A stretch of DNA of 50,151 nt, taken from positions 1 to 50,151 of the forward strand of contig JACRHL010000022.1 in the NCBI GenBank assembly GCA_016212085.1, given 5' to 3'. The first letter of the stretch is position 1. The number at the start of each line of letters is the position of its first letter. This stretch comes from Nitrospirota bacterium (lineage in GTDB: Bacteria; Nitrospirota; JACRHL01). Positions 1-8,892 of this stretch are shown piece by piece. The notes under the pieces are model-generated. The model saw only the letters and a program-made list of their open reading frames with translations, was not told the DNA's origin and searched no databases. The translations under genes were made by a program, and so were the position numbers.

Positions 1-140
1 GCACCTCTAATAACCTGCTGCGCGCCCCGATTGCTGCGTTGGGCGGTGCTCGAACCCTCGCCTATCACCAAGATATGTCTCGGGTTCTGCGCTCCGTCCG
101 CCTTGCACTCATGGCGCTCGCGACGGTTAATAGAAGTGCC
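1..140 (+). repeat. Family-1 element, copy A (cut at window start)
   Basis: Nearly complete copy of the dispersed family-1 element. It lacks only the first G of the GGCACC end. The right end reads GGTTAATAGAAGTGCC, with one mismatch to the perfect inverted repeat. The same sequence recurs at 10331, 10572, 13267, 16907, 18733, 23689, 26342, 31205 and 34111. A window that starts exactly in a multicopy element suggests that an assembly broke here. Confidence 0.9.
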
Positions 141-213
141 CCGTATTTGAGGCGGCGGGGCGGCGGATGTCAAGGCCGGGGGCCGGCCACCCCCACGCCG
201 GGCGGGGCCGGGC

Positions 214-243
214 AAAAAAAAGGGCCCGCCGTGGGGCGGGCCC
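214..243 (-). terminator. Intrinsic terminator of the secreted-protein gene
   Basis: A perfect 9-bp stem, GGGCCCGCC / GGCGGGCCC (222-230 with 235-243) around a 4-nt loop, lies 24 bp beyond the stop codon at 267. On the minus strand it is followed by eight T residues (complement of 221-214). Confidence 0.9.
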
Positions 244-266
244 TTCATCATGCGGCGGTGTGCCGT

Positions 267-1586
267 TTACGGGCCGGGAGCGCCGGGGGCCTGCGCGTAG
301 GTGCTCAGGTTGCCGCCGGAGGCGCCGTGGCTGATGGACGGCAGGTCACGCCAGGTGTTGGTGTAGGGCATGAAGCTCATGCCCATGTCGATGGGCGTGA
401 AGGCGTGGGTGACGTTGTTCGTCTCGCTGTCGCAGTTCAGGCAGGAGTACAGCCAGCCCTCCACGTCCTGGGTGACCAACTGGCCCCAGTTGTTGCCCTG
501 GGTCGTACCGAGGCCCGAGGTGGAGATGGTGGCCATGGCCTGCTGGAAGGTCTGGCGGCTGCCGTTGAAGGCGGTGCCACCCAACGCGTCGGTCTGCTCC
601 AGGCGGAAGTCGGTGATGACCTCCGTTAGCGCGTTCAGGGCGGTGCCGGAGTAGTTCACCTGGCTGCGGAAATTCTCGGCGAAGTTCTGGCTGCCGCCCA
701 GGGAGGCCCAGGCCTCGATGTAGCCCACCACCACCTGGTCCATCCAGGCGTCGCGGGCGTCGCAGTTGAAGCTGTTGAGCACGTTGCTGCCGGCGGCGGC
801 GCACATGTGCGGCCGGTAGGCGGAGGCGTTGTTTTCCAGATAGAGGTTGGCCTTGGTGTCGGCGGACAGCAGCGGGCAGACGATGGCGCCGGCGCCCGGG
901 CTGAGGATGCTGTCGAAGTACCCGACGCACCACACGTTGACGGAACCGGAGGCGCCGGAGTTGAAGCCCGTCATGTCGGTGTAGAACTTCATGTTGGCGA
1001 TCTGGAAGGTGATGCCGCCGACGGTGACGGTGGGCGTGCCGTTGGGCATCTTGAGGAACTCGATGGCCGCGTTCCACAGGGAGTCCACCCCTGGCTCCGT
1101 CTGCGGATTGGCGCCGGGGGTGGCGCTGTGGCCGGTGAAGGCGGTGAAGAACAGGTGCTCCTCGCGGGTGAGCGGGCCCATGAACTCGTCGCCGCGGCCG
1201 AACAGGTTGTAGTTGTGCTGGCTGAACAGGGGCGCGTAGCCGCTGGCGGCGAACTGGGCGCCCACGTTGTTGGGCACGAAGGCGTTGGTGGAGAAGTTCT
1301 GCTGGGTGGCGTCCCAGTACTGGTCCGGGGACAGGCCGGAGCCGTTGACGGCCTCCACGGCGGCGGCGCCCAGGGCGTTGCAGCCGATGCCGGTCTGGTT
1401 CTGGTCGCCGATGGCCTCGGCGCACAGGGTGGGCACCGTGGTGAAGGCGGCGGCGATGCTCAGGTCCACATAGGCATCGGACGTGTTGATCGTCTGGGTG
1501 TTGTTGGCATGGGCGGGTGCCACGCCGGCAAGACACATGGCGGCTGCGATCATCCAGCCCAGCCGGACAGCCCTAGGTTTGAACAT
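267..1586 (-). CDS. Secreted protein of unknown function
   Basis: A 439-aa protein that I do not recognise. The ATG at 1586 is preferred over an upstream in-frame start at 1649 because GGGGAAGAG lies just before it and a clean signal peptide follows: a basic start (MFKPRAVRLGW), a hydrophobic core and an AHA cleavage site near residue 27. The mature part is rich in Asn, Gly, Ser, Thr and Ala and has scattered cysteines, which fits an exported, disulfide-bonded protein in the periplasm, on the surface or outside the cell. No enzyme motif is evident. It is monocistronic, transcribed away from mtaB, and ends at a strong intrinsic terminator. Its GC content and codon use match the housekeeping neighbours. 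Confidence 0.75.
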   Translation of the reverse strand: MFKPRAVRLGWMIAAAMCLAGVAPAHANNTQTINTSDAYVDLSIAAAFTTVPTLCAEAIGDQNQTGIGCNALGAAAVEAVNGSGLSPDQYWDATQQNFSTNAFVPNNVGAQFAASGYAPLFSQHNYNLFGRGDEFMGPLTREEHLFFTAFTGHSATPGANPQTEPGVDSLWNAAIEFLKMPNGTPTVTVGGITFQIANMKFYTDMTGFNSGASGSVNVWCVGYFDSILSPGAGAIVCPLLSADTKANLYLENNASAYRPHMCAAAGSNVLNSFNCDARDAWMDQVVVGYIEAWASLGGSQNFAENFRSQVNYSGTALNALTEVITDFRLEQTDALGGTAFNGSRQTFQQAMATISTSGLGTTQGNNWGQLVTQDVEGWLYSCLNCDSETNNVTHAFTPIDMGMSFMPYTNTWRDLPSISHGASGGNLSTYAQAPGAPGP

Positions 1587-1943
1587 GACTCTTCCCCACG
1601 AGATGTTGACCAAACAGGGCACCACGGCGCACCTGCCGCGCGGTTGCACCCCTCCCTACCCCGTAGCCGAAGCAAGCAGCGCGCCAACGGCGGCGCATTT
1701 TTGCCACGGCGCGGGGCGGGGCGGGCGTTACGACGCAAAAACACCGTGTTACGCGAAAATAAACTGTGCCACACCCCGGTTTTTCGAGCATTCCGCTTGG
1801 GGATAATCGAGCGGGTGGGAAAATACTTGCCCACATCGTGGGAAAAGTTTTAGCCACTCGCGGCATTTTCCGGCGTCCGGTGGCGAAAATCCGACACACC
1901 GCACCGGTTGCGGGGTGGGCCGTCCGGGGCGAAAATGGGCCCC
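1587..1943. promoter_or_regulatory. Divergent intergenic region between secreted protein and mtaB
   Basis: 357 bp without a convincing gene, so it must hold promoters for both divergent neighbours. An AT-richer stretch at 1735-1860 includes TTGGGGATAAT near 1798, a possible -10 (GATAAT) toward mtaB, and an imperfect dyad (GTGGG...CCCAC) near 1816-1835. No sigma-70 pair with good spacing stands out. Confidence 0.35.
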
Positions 1944-3314
1944 ATGAACGGATCGGCCTTTTCCCTGGCGCCCGTGCCCGGCCCCGCGCCCGCGCCGCCC
2001 GCGGCCCTGGCGGGCAAGCGCGTGCGTGTCGAGACCATGGGCTGCCGCGTCAACCGGCACGACGCGGCGCAACTGGGCGCGGCGCTTTCGGCCATGGGCT
2101 GTCTGCTGGCCGAGGCGGGGGCGCCGTTCGACATCTACCTGCTCAACACCTGCACCGTGACCCACCAGGCCGACGCGGAGGCCCGCCGCCGGGCGCGCCG
2201 CGCCAGGCGGCGCTGCCCCCGGGCGCGGGTGGTGCTCACCGGCTGCTACGCCGAGGTGTCGCCCCAGGCGCTTTTGGCGATGCCCGAGGTGGACCTGGTG
2301 GTGGGCAACCACGGCAAGGCCGATCTGGCGGCGCGCATCGGCGCCCTGTTCGAGCCCGCCGTCGGCCCCGCCCCCGGACCCGCCGGGCGTTCCGCCGGCG
2401 GCGGGTCCGTGTCTGGCGCGGTGACGCGGGCGCTGCCCGACCAGGGCGGCGACACGCGCTTCTTCCTCAAGGTGCAGGAGGGGTGCGACGTGGCCTGCGC
2501 GTTCTGCATCATCCCCGCCGCCCGCGGCCGCGGGCGCTCCATGCCGCCGGACGACGTGGTGGACGTGCTCATCCGCGCCCACGCCGCCGGCTACCGCGAG
2601 GCGGTGCTGGCGGGCATCCACCTGGGGGGCTATGGCGAGGGGCTGGGCACTCACCTGGCGGCCCTGGTGCGCCGGGTGCTGGACGAGACGCCCATGCCGC
2701 GCATCCGCTTCGGCTCCATCGAGCCGTGGGGGCTGTCGGACGCCTTCGTGGAGCTGTTCGCCGCCCACGAGCGGCTGCTGCCGTTCCTGCACGTGCCGCT
2801 CCAGTCCGGCTCCGCCTCCGTGCTCAAGCGCATGCGCCGCCCGTGCACCCCGGAGTTCTACCGACGGCGGGTGGGGCGCATCGTGGCCGCCAAGCCCGGC
2901 CTCACCCTGGGCGCCGACGTGCTCACCGGCTTCCCCGGCGAGACGGCGGCGGAATTCGCCGAGGGGCTGGAGTTCATCGAATCGCTGCCGTTCTCGCAGC
3001 TGCACGTGTTCCCCTATTCGCGCCGCGCCGGCACCCCGGCGGCGGACCTGCCGGACCCGGTGGACGAGGCGGTCAAGCGTGACCGGGTGCGGCGCCTCAT
3101 CGCCCTGTCCGACGCCCGGCGCCGGGCGGCGCTGGCCGCCCAGGTGGGCACCGTCAGCCATGTGCTGGTGGAGGCGCGCGGGCGCGGCCACACCCACAAC
3201 AACCACCCCATCCGCCTGCTGGCGGACCCGCCCCCGCCACGGGGCAGGGTGGTGGCGGTGATGGTCACCGGCGTGGATGGCGACGATCTGCTGGGCGCCC
3301 TTGCCGCACCGTGA
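1944..3314 (+). CDS. mtaB: tRNA t6A37 methylthiotransferase MtaB
   Basis: Radical-SAM enzyme that adds the methylthio group to N6-threonylcarbamoyladenosine at position 37 of tRNAs reading ANN codons, giving ms2t6A. From the ATG at 1944 it has 456 residues, close to the family length. The N-terminal MTTase domain has the three cluster cysteines in TMGCRVN (about residue 33), NTCTVT (about 69) and TGCYAE (about 101). The radical-SAM motif CxxxCxxC (GCDVACAFC) lies near residue 181. The conserved LHVPLQSGS and GADVLTGFPGE blocks follow, and a short TRAM-like tail ends the protein. The reading frame is open from a TTG at 1908, but the Pro-rich N-terminal extension that would add looks dispensable. 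It stands alone, 77 bp upstream of a DHFR-family gene. Confidence 0.93.
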   Translation: MNGSAFSLAPVPGPAPAPPAALAGKRVRVETMGCRVNRHDAAQLGAALSAMGCLLAEAGAPFDIYLLNTCTVTHQADAEARRRARRARRRCPRARVVLTGCYAEVSPQALLAMPEVDLVVGNHGKADLAARIGALFEPAVGPAPGPAGRSAGGGSVSGAVTRALPDQGGDTRFFLKVQEGCDVACAFCIIPAARGRGRSMPPDDVVDVLIRAHAAGYREAVLAGIHLGGYGEGLGTHLAALVRRVLDETPMPRIRFGSIEPWGLSDAFVELFAAHERLLPFLHVPLQSGSASVLKRMRRPCTPEFYRRRVGRIVAAKPGLTLGADVLTGFPGETAAEFAEGLEFIESLPFSQLHVFPYSRRAGTPAADLPDPVDEAVKRDRVRRLIALSDARRRAALAAQVGTVSHVLVEARGRGHTHNNHPIRLLADPPPPRGRVVAVMVTGVDGDDLLGALAAP

Positions 3315-3390
3315 CGCCATGGCGCCGCCGATCGGCTACAATCGGCCCGGGGCACGGCGCCCGCCGCGCCGCATTTGACTTGGAGCACGC

Positions 3391-3954
3391 ATGCAGCCTT
3401 CATTCAAGGTATACATCGCCGTCAGTGTGGACGGCTTCATCGCCGACAGCACCGGCGGCGTGGACTGGCTGAAACCCTACGAGGGCGGGGCCGACGCCAG
3501 CTACCGGGCATTGATGGACAGTGTGGACGCCGTGGTCATGGGGCGCCGCACCTACCAGCAGGTGCTTACCTTCGGCCCGTGGCCCTACCAGGGCAAGCGC
3601 TGCGTGGTGCTCACCGGCCAGGAGGGGCTCCAGAACACGATTCCCGAGGTGGAGACCTTCGCCGGCGACGTGCGGGTGCTGGCGGAGCGCCTGGAGCGCG
3701 AGTGCGTGCACGACGTGTGGGTGATGGGCGGCGCCGAGGCCATCCGCGCCTTCCTCGCCGCCGGCCGGGTGGACATCCTGGAGCTGTTCGTCATCCCCGA
3801 GCTGCTCGGGGAGGGGGTGCGCCTGTTCCTGCCGGGCACCCCGCGCGCCGGCCTGGAGCTGCTGGCGCACGAGCCGTTCCCGCACGGGATGGTGCGCCTG
3901 CTGTACCGCATGGGCCCCGTGCCCCAGCCGGACGAGGACGTCGACATGACCTGA
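3391..3954 (+). CDS. Dihydrofolate reductase / RibD C-terminal family protein
   Basis: A 187-aa NADPH-dependent reductase-fold protein of the DHFR-like RibD_C family. Seen directly: KVYIAVSVDGFIAD at the N-terminus (the dinucleotide-fold strand with the substrate-binding turn), MGRRTYQQV (residues about 50-58), and a late glycine-rich VWVMGGAEAIRAF segment that normally binds the cofactor. Stand-alone members of this family are common, and most have no proven substrate, so folate or flavin specificity cannot be assigned. The start has GGAG six bases upstream. A possible -10 (TACAAT, 3337-3342) lies in the gap after mtaB. glnE begins 79 bp downstream on the same strand. Confidence 0.85.
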   Translation: MQPSFKVYIAVSVDGFIADSTGGVDWLKPYEGGADASYRALMDSVDAVVMGRRTYQQVLTFGPWPYQGKRCVVLTGQEGLQNTIPEVETFAGDVRVLAERLERECVHDVWVMGGAEAIRAFLAAGRVDILELFVIPELLGEGVRLFLPGTPRAGLELLAHEPFPHGMVRLLYRMGPVPQPDEDVDMT

Positions 3955-4033
3955 CGCCCCGGCGGCGTTCCACCCGCCATGGGGGTTCCCCCACCGCCAT
4001 GACAGTGCCGCCCGCGCGGCGTATCATGCGGGC

Positions 4034-7000
4034 ATGACGGTCTTTGCCGACACCTCCCGCGCGGCCCCCCTGCTCGAGGATCTGGCCCCCCTGGGGCCCG
4101 AGCTGGTGGATTCCCTGGCCAGCACCGGCGTGCCGGACGCGGCCCTGCTGGCCCTGCACCGCATCTGGGAGCAGGAGCCGGAGCGGGTGACCGCCCTCAT
4201 GAACGAGCCCGGCGGGCGGCGCGCCCTGGTGGCCCTGTGCGGCTCCGGCACCTTTCTGCCGCGCCTGGCCCTGCGCGTGCCGGACGGCCTGGCCGCCATC
4301 AGCCTGGCCCTCGATCACCAGCCGTTCCACTGGCCCGAGCCCGGCGCCCTGGCCGCATCGTGCCCCGACTTCGCGGCGCTGCAACGCGCCCTGCGCCAGC
4401 TCGCGGGCCGGGCCTACCTGTACCTGGCTACCCGCGACCTGGGCATGGACGGTGGCGCCGACAACGGCGCCCCGGCCCCGGTGCCGGATCACGTGCGGCG
4501 CCCCTACCGCGCCCTGTCTTCCGCCACCCACGGGCTGAGCGAGCTGGCGCGGGTGACCGTGGAGGCGGCGCTGACCTTCTGCCGGGCCGAGCTGGCCGCG
4601 CGCCACGGCGAGGTGCGCCGTGCCGACGGCGCGCCGTGCCCGTTCTTCGTGCTGGGCATGGGCAAGCTGGGCGCCGGCGAGCTCAACTACGGCTCCGACA
4701 TCGACCTGATCCTGCTCCACGGCGACGGCGGCCAGGACAGCGACGGCGAGCGCCCCCTCTCCCCCCAGGAGTTTTTCACCCGGCTGTCGCGCAACCTGTC
4801 CCGCGCGCTGGCGGAGCAGACGGCGGACGGCCGGGTGTTCCGGGTGGACCTGCGCCTGCGCCCCGAGGGCGCAAGCGGCGTCATGGCCTGGCCCGTGGGC
4901 GCCGCCATGGCCTATTACGAGACCGTGGGCGACACCTGGGAGCGCGCCGCCTACATCAAGGCCGTCCCCCTGGCCGGCGACCGGGAGGCGGCGGCGCGCT
5001 TCCTGAAGGGGCTGGCGCCGTTCGTGTTCCGCCGCTACCTGGACTTCCCGGCCCTGGAGGGCATCCGCGACGTGAAGGAGCGCATCCACGCCCGCCAGGT
5101 GGCCAGGGACCAGGTGGGCACCGACGTGAAGCTCGGCTCCGGCGGCATCCGCGACATCGAGTTCTTCGTGCAGTCGCAGCAGCTCATCCACGGCGGCCGC
5201 AACCCGGCGCTGCGCCCGCCCGCCACCCTGGACGCCCTGGCGGCCCTGGTCGCCGCCGGCCAGGTGGACCCGGTGCGGGCCCACCTGCTGGCGGAGACCT
5301 ATGTGTTCCTGCGCCACGTGGAGCACCGGGTGCAGTTGGTGGCGGACGAGCAGACCCACCTGCTGCCCACGGACCCGGAGCGCCGCCGCCGCCTGGGCTG
5401 CCAGATGGGTTTTGCCGACACGGGCGACCCGTGGCTGGCGTTCTGGGAGTATTACCAGGCCGTCACCAGCCAGGTGCACGAGGTCTGCCTGGCCCTGTTC
5501 CAGGAGCCGGACGGCGCCGCGGAGGAGGGGTTCGCGCACCTGGTCCGCCAGGTGGCCGTGGCGCCGGAGGGCGCCCTGGACGGCCTCGACGCCCTGGGCC
5601 TGGCCGATCCGGAAACCGGCGCGCGCCACCTGCGCGCCCTGGCCCGGGTGCTGAACGCGGGCGGCCTGCCCGAGATCAGCCGGCAGCGCTGGCGCAAGCT
5701 GCTCCCCCTGTTTTTGGAGGACATCGCCAAGGGTGCCGACCCGGACCTGGGCCTGGCGGGCCTCGCGCGCTTCGCCGAGGCCCTCAAGGGGCGCGGCATC
5801 TACGCCGCCATGCTCCATGAGAACCGCCACGCGCGGCAGCTCCTGTCGCGGCTGTTCTGCACGTCGCGCTTCCTCACCGGCCACCTGGCGCGCTACCCGC
5901 ACCTGGTGGACGAACTGCTGGCGCCCCCGGAGCTGCTGGGCGGGCGCGACGCCGAGGCCATGACGGCGGAGCTGGCCCGCGCCACCGCCGGCCAGGACGA
6001 GGAGGGGTGGCTGGACGCCATCCGCCGCTTCAAGCACCGCGAGGTGCTGCGCGTGGGCCTGCGCGAGATCGCCCAGGGGGCCGATGAGGTGGCGCGCGGC
6101 CAGGATCTGGCGCGGCTGGCCGAGGTGCTGGTGACCCAAGTGCTGCACCGCACCTGGACCGGGATGGCGGCAAGGCACGGCGTCCCCCCCGGCATCGACC
6201 CGGATACCGGAAGGGAGCAACCTGGCGCCGGCGCCGTGGCGGTGGTGGCCCTGGGGCGCCTGGGCGGTGGCGAGATGGGCTATGCGTCGGACCTGGACCT
6301 GCTGTTCATCCACAACGGCGGCCAGCACGCGGAAACCCCCGGCCCGCGCCCGATCCCGGTGCCCACCTTCTTCACCCGGCTGGGGCAGCGGCTGGTCTCC
6401 AAGCTCACCGTGGGCACCGGGGAGGGGGTGCTGTACGAGGTGGACATGCGGCTGCGCCCGTCCGGCGCCTCCGGCCAACTGGTCACCAGCCTTTCCGCCT
6501 TCGAGAAATACCAGGCGGAGCAGGCCTGGACCTGGGAAAAACAGGCCCTCACCCGCGCCCGCGTGGTGGCCGCCGAGGGCGGCATCGGCCCCGCCGTGGC
6601 GCGCGCCCTGTGGGCCGCCACCTACACCCCGCGCGACCTGGAGGCCACCCGCAACGAGGTGGCCCAGATGCGCGCCAGGATGCGCCGGCACCTGTCGCAC
6701 CCCAAACCCGGCGTGCTGCACCTCAAGCACGACCCCGGCGGCATCGTCGACGTGGAGTTCACCGTGCAGTTTTTGTTGCTGGCCCACGGCCACGCCCACC
6801 CGGAGGTGACCGATTCCAGCCCGCGCGCGGCCCTGGAAAAGCTCGCGAACGCCGGGCTGATCGGCGCGGACGACGCGAAAACCCTGCTGGACGCCCTGGC
6901 CCTGTACCGCACCGCCGAGGGCTACCTGAACCGGGTCTACGGCGACAGCGACCAGGGCTTTGCCCACGACGGCCCCCCCATGCCCGGCGGCCGCAACCGC

Positions 7001-7084
7001 CTGTGGGGCCGGGTGCAGGCGGCCATGCAACGGGTGGATGGGATATTCCGGCGCATTGTAGGATGGGTGGAGGTGGTCGAGTAG
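4034..7084 (+). CDS. glnE: Glutamine synthetase adenylyltransferase/adenylyl-removing enzyme
   Basis: Bifunctional cytoplasmic enzyme that adenylylates and de-adenylylates glutamine synthetase, tying its activity to nitrogen status through PII. At 1016 residues it is slightly longer than the usual 900-1000. Two nucleotidyltransferase modules are visible. The N-terminal one (adenylyl-removing in the family) carries GMGKLGAGELNYGSDIDL at about residues 207-225. The C-terminal one (adenylylating) carries GRLGGGEMGYASDLDL at about 740-757. Each is followed by its helical GlnD-type PII-responsive domain. DVDMRLRP and VDLRLRP motifs follow the two active sites as expected. No frameshift is seen. 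The gene is followed at once by family-2 repeats. Confidence 0.95.
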   Translation: MTVFADTSRAAPLLEDLAPLGPELVDSLASTGVPDAALLALHRIWEQEPERVTALMNEPGGRRALVALCGSGTFLPRLALRVPDGLAAISLALDHQPFHWPEPGALAASCPDFAALQRALRQLAGRAYLYLATRDLGMDGGADNGAPAPVPDHVRRPYRALSSATHGLSELARVTVEAALTFCRAELAARHGEVRRADGAPCPFFVLGMGKLGAGELNYGSDIDLILLHGDGGQDSDGERPLSPQEFFTRLSRNLSRALAEQTADGRVFRVDLRLRPEGASGVMAWPVGAAMAYYETVGDTWERAAYIKAVPLAGDREAAARFLKGLAPFVFRRYLDFPALEGIRDVKERIHARQVARDQVGTDVKLGSGGIRDIEFFVQSQQLIHGGRNPALRPPATLDALAALVAAGQVDPVRAHLLAETYVFLRHVEHRVQLVADEQTHLLPTDPERRRRLGCQMGFADTGDPWLAFWEYYQAVTSQVHEVCLALFQEPDGAAEEGFAHLVRQVAVAPEGALDGLDALGLADPETGARHLRALARVLNAGGLPEISRQRWRKLLPLFLEDIAKGADPDLGLAGLARFAEALKGRGIYAAMLHENRHARQLLSRLFCTSRFLTGHLARYPHLVDELLAPPELLGGRDAEAMTAELARATAGQDEEGWLDAIRRFKHREVLRVGLREIAQGADEVARGQDLARLAEVLVTQVLHRTWTGMAARHGVPPGIDPDTGREQPGAGAVAVVALGRLGGGEMGYASDLDLLFIHNGGQHAETPGPRPIPVPTFFTRLGQRLVSKLTVGTGEGVLYEVDMRLRPSGASGQLVTSLSAFEKYQAEQAWTWEKQALTRARVVAAEGGIGPAVARALWAATYTPRDLEATRNEVAQMRARMRRHLSHPKPGVLHLKHDPGGIVDVEFTVQFLLLAHGHAHPEVTDSSPRAALEKLANAGLIGADDAKTLLDALALYRTAEGYLNRVYGDSDQGFAHDGPPMPGGRNRLWGRVQAAMQRVDGIFRRIVGWVEVVE

Positions 7085-7085
7085 C

Positions 7086-7322
7086 CACCGGCCACGGCTT
7101 TTCCGCCGGAGCCTGCGTTGTCACTTCAAAAACGATCCTCGACATAGCGCTGCTATGCCTGCGGTCGTTTTCTCGCTCCGCCTGGGTCCGACGGAAAATC
7201 CGAGGCCTACGTCGGTGGGGCACCGGCCACGGCTTTTCCGCCGGAGCCTGCGTTGTCGGCTCGTGGCCGTCCTCGACGTGGCGCCGCCACGCCTGCGGGG
7301 TCCGCTCGCCTCCGCCTGGCCC
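7086..7322. repeat. Family-2 tandem repeat, two units (second truncated)
   Basis: Unit 1 (7086-7218) begins CCGGCCACGGCTTTTCCG and ends CTACGTCGGTGGGG. Unit 2 starts at once and diverges or truncates near 7322. Each unit centres on a small dyad of the type GTAGCGCTGCTAC (here GACATAGCGCTGCTATGCC). It starts a few bases after the glnE stop codon. Related units lie at 12400, 28042, 32233 (remnant) and 37763. Confidence 0.8.
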
Positions 7323-7428
7323 ATTCCCTTAGACTAGGACCCTCACGGCCGGACTGTAGCTTAAAAAGCCCTTCGGCCTGTCTCAGATAGTGGTCCCACC
7401 TCACATGACGCAAGAGGAGTTCGAAACA

Positions 7429-8256
7429 ATGGTTTTCTGGACTGCTGCAGGGGTCGCATTATTCTTCTTGATATTAATAGCCATGTTCATTGCAATTTTC
7501 GCTTCTACGATTCGATCGCGTCGAAGGGAGGAGCAATGGGGGGCGGAAGAGTGGGCGCAATTGGTGGCGCCAAGTAAGGCGGAAGAGAGGGAGCGAAGGG
7601 TGGCGGAAGAGAGGGATAGAGCGCTCTCGCAGGTAGTTGAACTCGCACGAAGCCACGCGATTGTCCTTTCAAGGAAGTACCATGCCCATGTGGATAGCGA
7701 CGATTATGGGACGACAGATTTTAACCTTGAAGGGTGGCGGAAAGACATTGATTACTTTGTGGAAAGAGTCGTTCGCCAAGCCCTTGGCTTTGGAAAGAAT
7801 TCGACCCTATGGAGTGATGCTCGTTTTCGCCAAGAAGTATATAATATAATAGTGATTATTGCAACCAATATCAGCTCCCAAGGAGAGCTTGGATCTGAAG
7901 AAATAAGTAAGATGTCTGGGTATGAGTTTGAGCACCATTGTGCCTTGCTATTGAGAGAGTCCGGATTTGAGGTAACAGTTACACAGGCATCTGGGGATCA
8001 AGGCGTTGATATTGTCGCGAAAAAGAATGGCGATGTCATGGCGGTTCAGTGTAAGCGGCAGGAGAGCCCAGTAGGAAACAAGGCTGTTCAAGAGGTTTCT
8101 TCTGGGAGACGGCATTATGGAGCACACTACGCCGTAGTTGTTACCAACTCAACATTTACACAAGCCGCAAAGGAGTTGGCTCGTACAAACGATGTGTTTT
8201 TGTGCCATGTAAGCGAATTAGGAAGCCTTCCGTTTCCCCCGAAAAAAGGGCAGTGA
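7429..8256 (+). CDS. Membrane-anchored Mrr-like restriction endonuclease
   Basis: A 275-aa protein with one N-terminal membrane segment (VALFFLILIAMFIAIFAS), a charged coiled-coil-like stretch of Glu/Arg (about residues 25-60), a middle helical region and a C-terminal Mrr_cat nuclease domain (about 170-265). Catalytic residues of the PD-(D/E)xK type are visible: the Glu of GYEFE, the Asp of SGDQGVDI and the QCKR motif. Such proteins cut modified or foreign DNA. The ATG at 7429 has GAGGAG nine bases upstream. An ATG at 7405 and a GTG at 7390 are open alternatives with weaker signals. Base composition is clearly more AT-rich than glnE or ugd, which suggests horizontal acquisition, and IS remnants follow directly. 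Confidence 0.82.
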   Translation: MVFWTAAGVALFFLILIAMFIAIFASTIRSRRREEQWGAEEWAQLVAPSKAEERERRVAEERDRALSQVVELARSHAIVLSRKYHAHVDSDDYGTTDFNLEGWRKDIDYFVERVVRQALGFGKNSTLWSDARFRQEVYNIIVIIATNISSQGELGSEEISKMSGYEFEHHCALLLRESGFEVTVTQASGDQGVDIVAKKNGDVMAVQCKRQESPVGNKAVQEVSSGRRHYGAHYAVVVTNSTFTQAAKELARTNDVFLCHVSELGSLPFPPKKGQ

Positions 8257-8375
8257 GAGAACACACAAAACATCTTGGATAACCTCACGTGTGAGGAGAG
8301 GTTCACGAACCATGGGTTCGAGGAGGAGTCGGCTGTACGGCACGGCGTTGGACGGCTGGAAGATCGATCGTGGAG

Positions 8376-8407
8376 AGCCTGTCCGGAATTTTGTGTGTGA
8401 GGCATAC
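8376..8407. mobile_element. Possible IS256-type terminal inverted repeat remnant
   Basis: GAGCCTGTCCGGAATTTTG and the following TGTGTGAGGCA resemble the terminal repeats of IS256-family elements as I remember them. No transposase and no partner end are present, so this would be a solo scar next to the Mrr-like gene. Confidence 0.25.
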
Positions 8408-8429
8408 CATGAAGCCTGAAAGGAGCATG

Positions 8430-8593
8430 TAGGCGTGGAGCTCGCCCGCGCCCTGCTTGGCCAGCTAGGCCGTCAGGGCCTCAAAACCCTGGGCGGAGTT
8501 GTCCACGACCTTGCTGCGCACCTTGCCGTTGGGAAGCCGCAGGGCGGCATCCAGCTTGGCCTTGGCGACATCGATTCCGAGCACGTGTCTCAT
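8430..8593 (-). pseudogene. IS110-family transposase N-terminal fragment
   Basis: From an ATG at 8593 the frame reads MRHVLGIDVAKAKLDAALRL, the typical start of an IS110-family DEDD transposase with its first catalytic Asp. After FEALTA, a TAG (8465-8467) stands where the family normally has Trp. The frame then continues as LAKQGAGELHAYM, as in intact transposases, before homology is lost near 8430. The gene is therefore both nonsense-mutated and truncated, with about 55 of roughly 340 residues left. No DEDD-partner Ser domain is found nearby. Confidence 0.75.
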
Positions 8594-8892
8594 GGGGGTT
8601 CCTCGCGCAATCCACCTTGTGAGTGCAGGCTCACGGCAAGCCGGGCCGAAGATACTGTCCGATCTCTCGCGAAGCGGAAGGGAAGGCCGGCGCATCATCT
8701 ACGGCGCGAGCTTTGCCGCTCCAGGTTGGGCACGGCGTCCGGCCTTCCTCCCTCGGGCATCACCCGAGAACCAATGTCACGTCTTCACAATACAAGGTTG
8801 GGCAGGGCAGCGCGAAGCCCAACGCCCGCCCGGAATGCCGTGGGTCGGCGGCGGAAATGTCGGGCTTCATGCGTTCAGCCCAACCCGCGGCC
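8594..8892. other. Non-coding stretch between IS110 fragment and lipoprotein
   Basis: About 300 bp without a supported gene. It contains a short imperfect dyad (GTTGGGCAGGGCAGCGCGA followed by GCCCAAC, 8800-8823) of the kind often left by small palindromic repeats. It is otherwise likely decayed IS flank. Confidence 0.4.

Noticed and set aside
346-1536. 396-aa open frame on the minus strand overlapping the secreted-protein gene
   Set aside because: It is a shadow frame in GC-rich DNA: it is Arg/Pro/Gln-rich without domains, while the 267-1586 frame has a signal peptide, ribosome-binding site and terminator.
3791-7030. 1079-aa open frame antisense to glnE
   Set aside because: It is made of Gly/Ala/His/Arg/Gln runs and lies wholly opposite the well-conserved glnE coding sequence.
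7088-7340. Family-2 repeats as CRISPR-like array
   Set aside because: The whole unit of about 135 bp is repeated head to tail without variable spacers.
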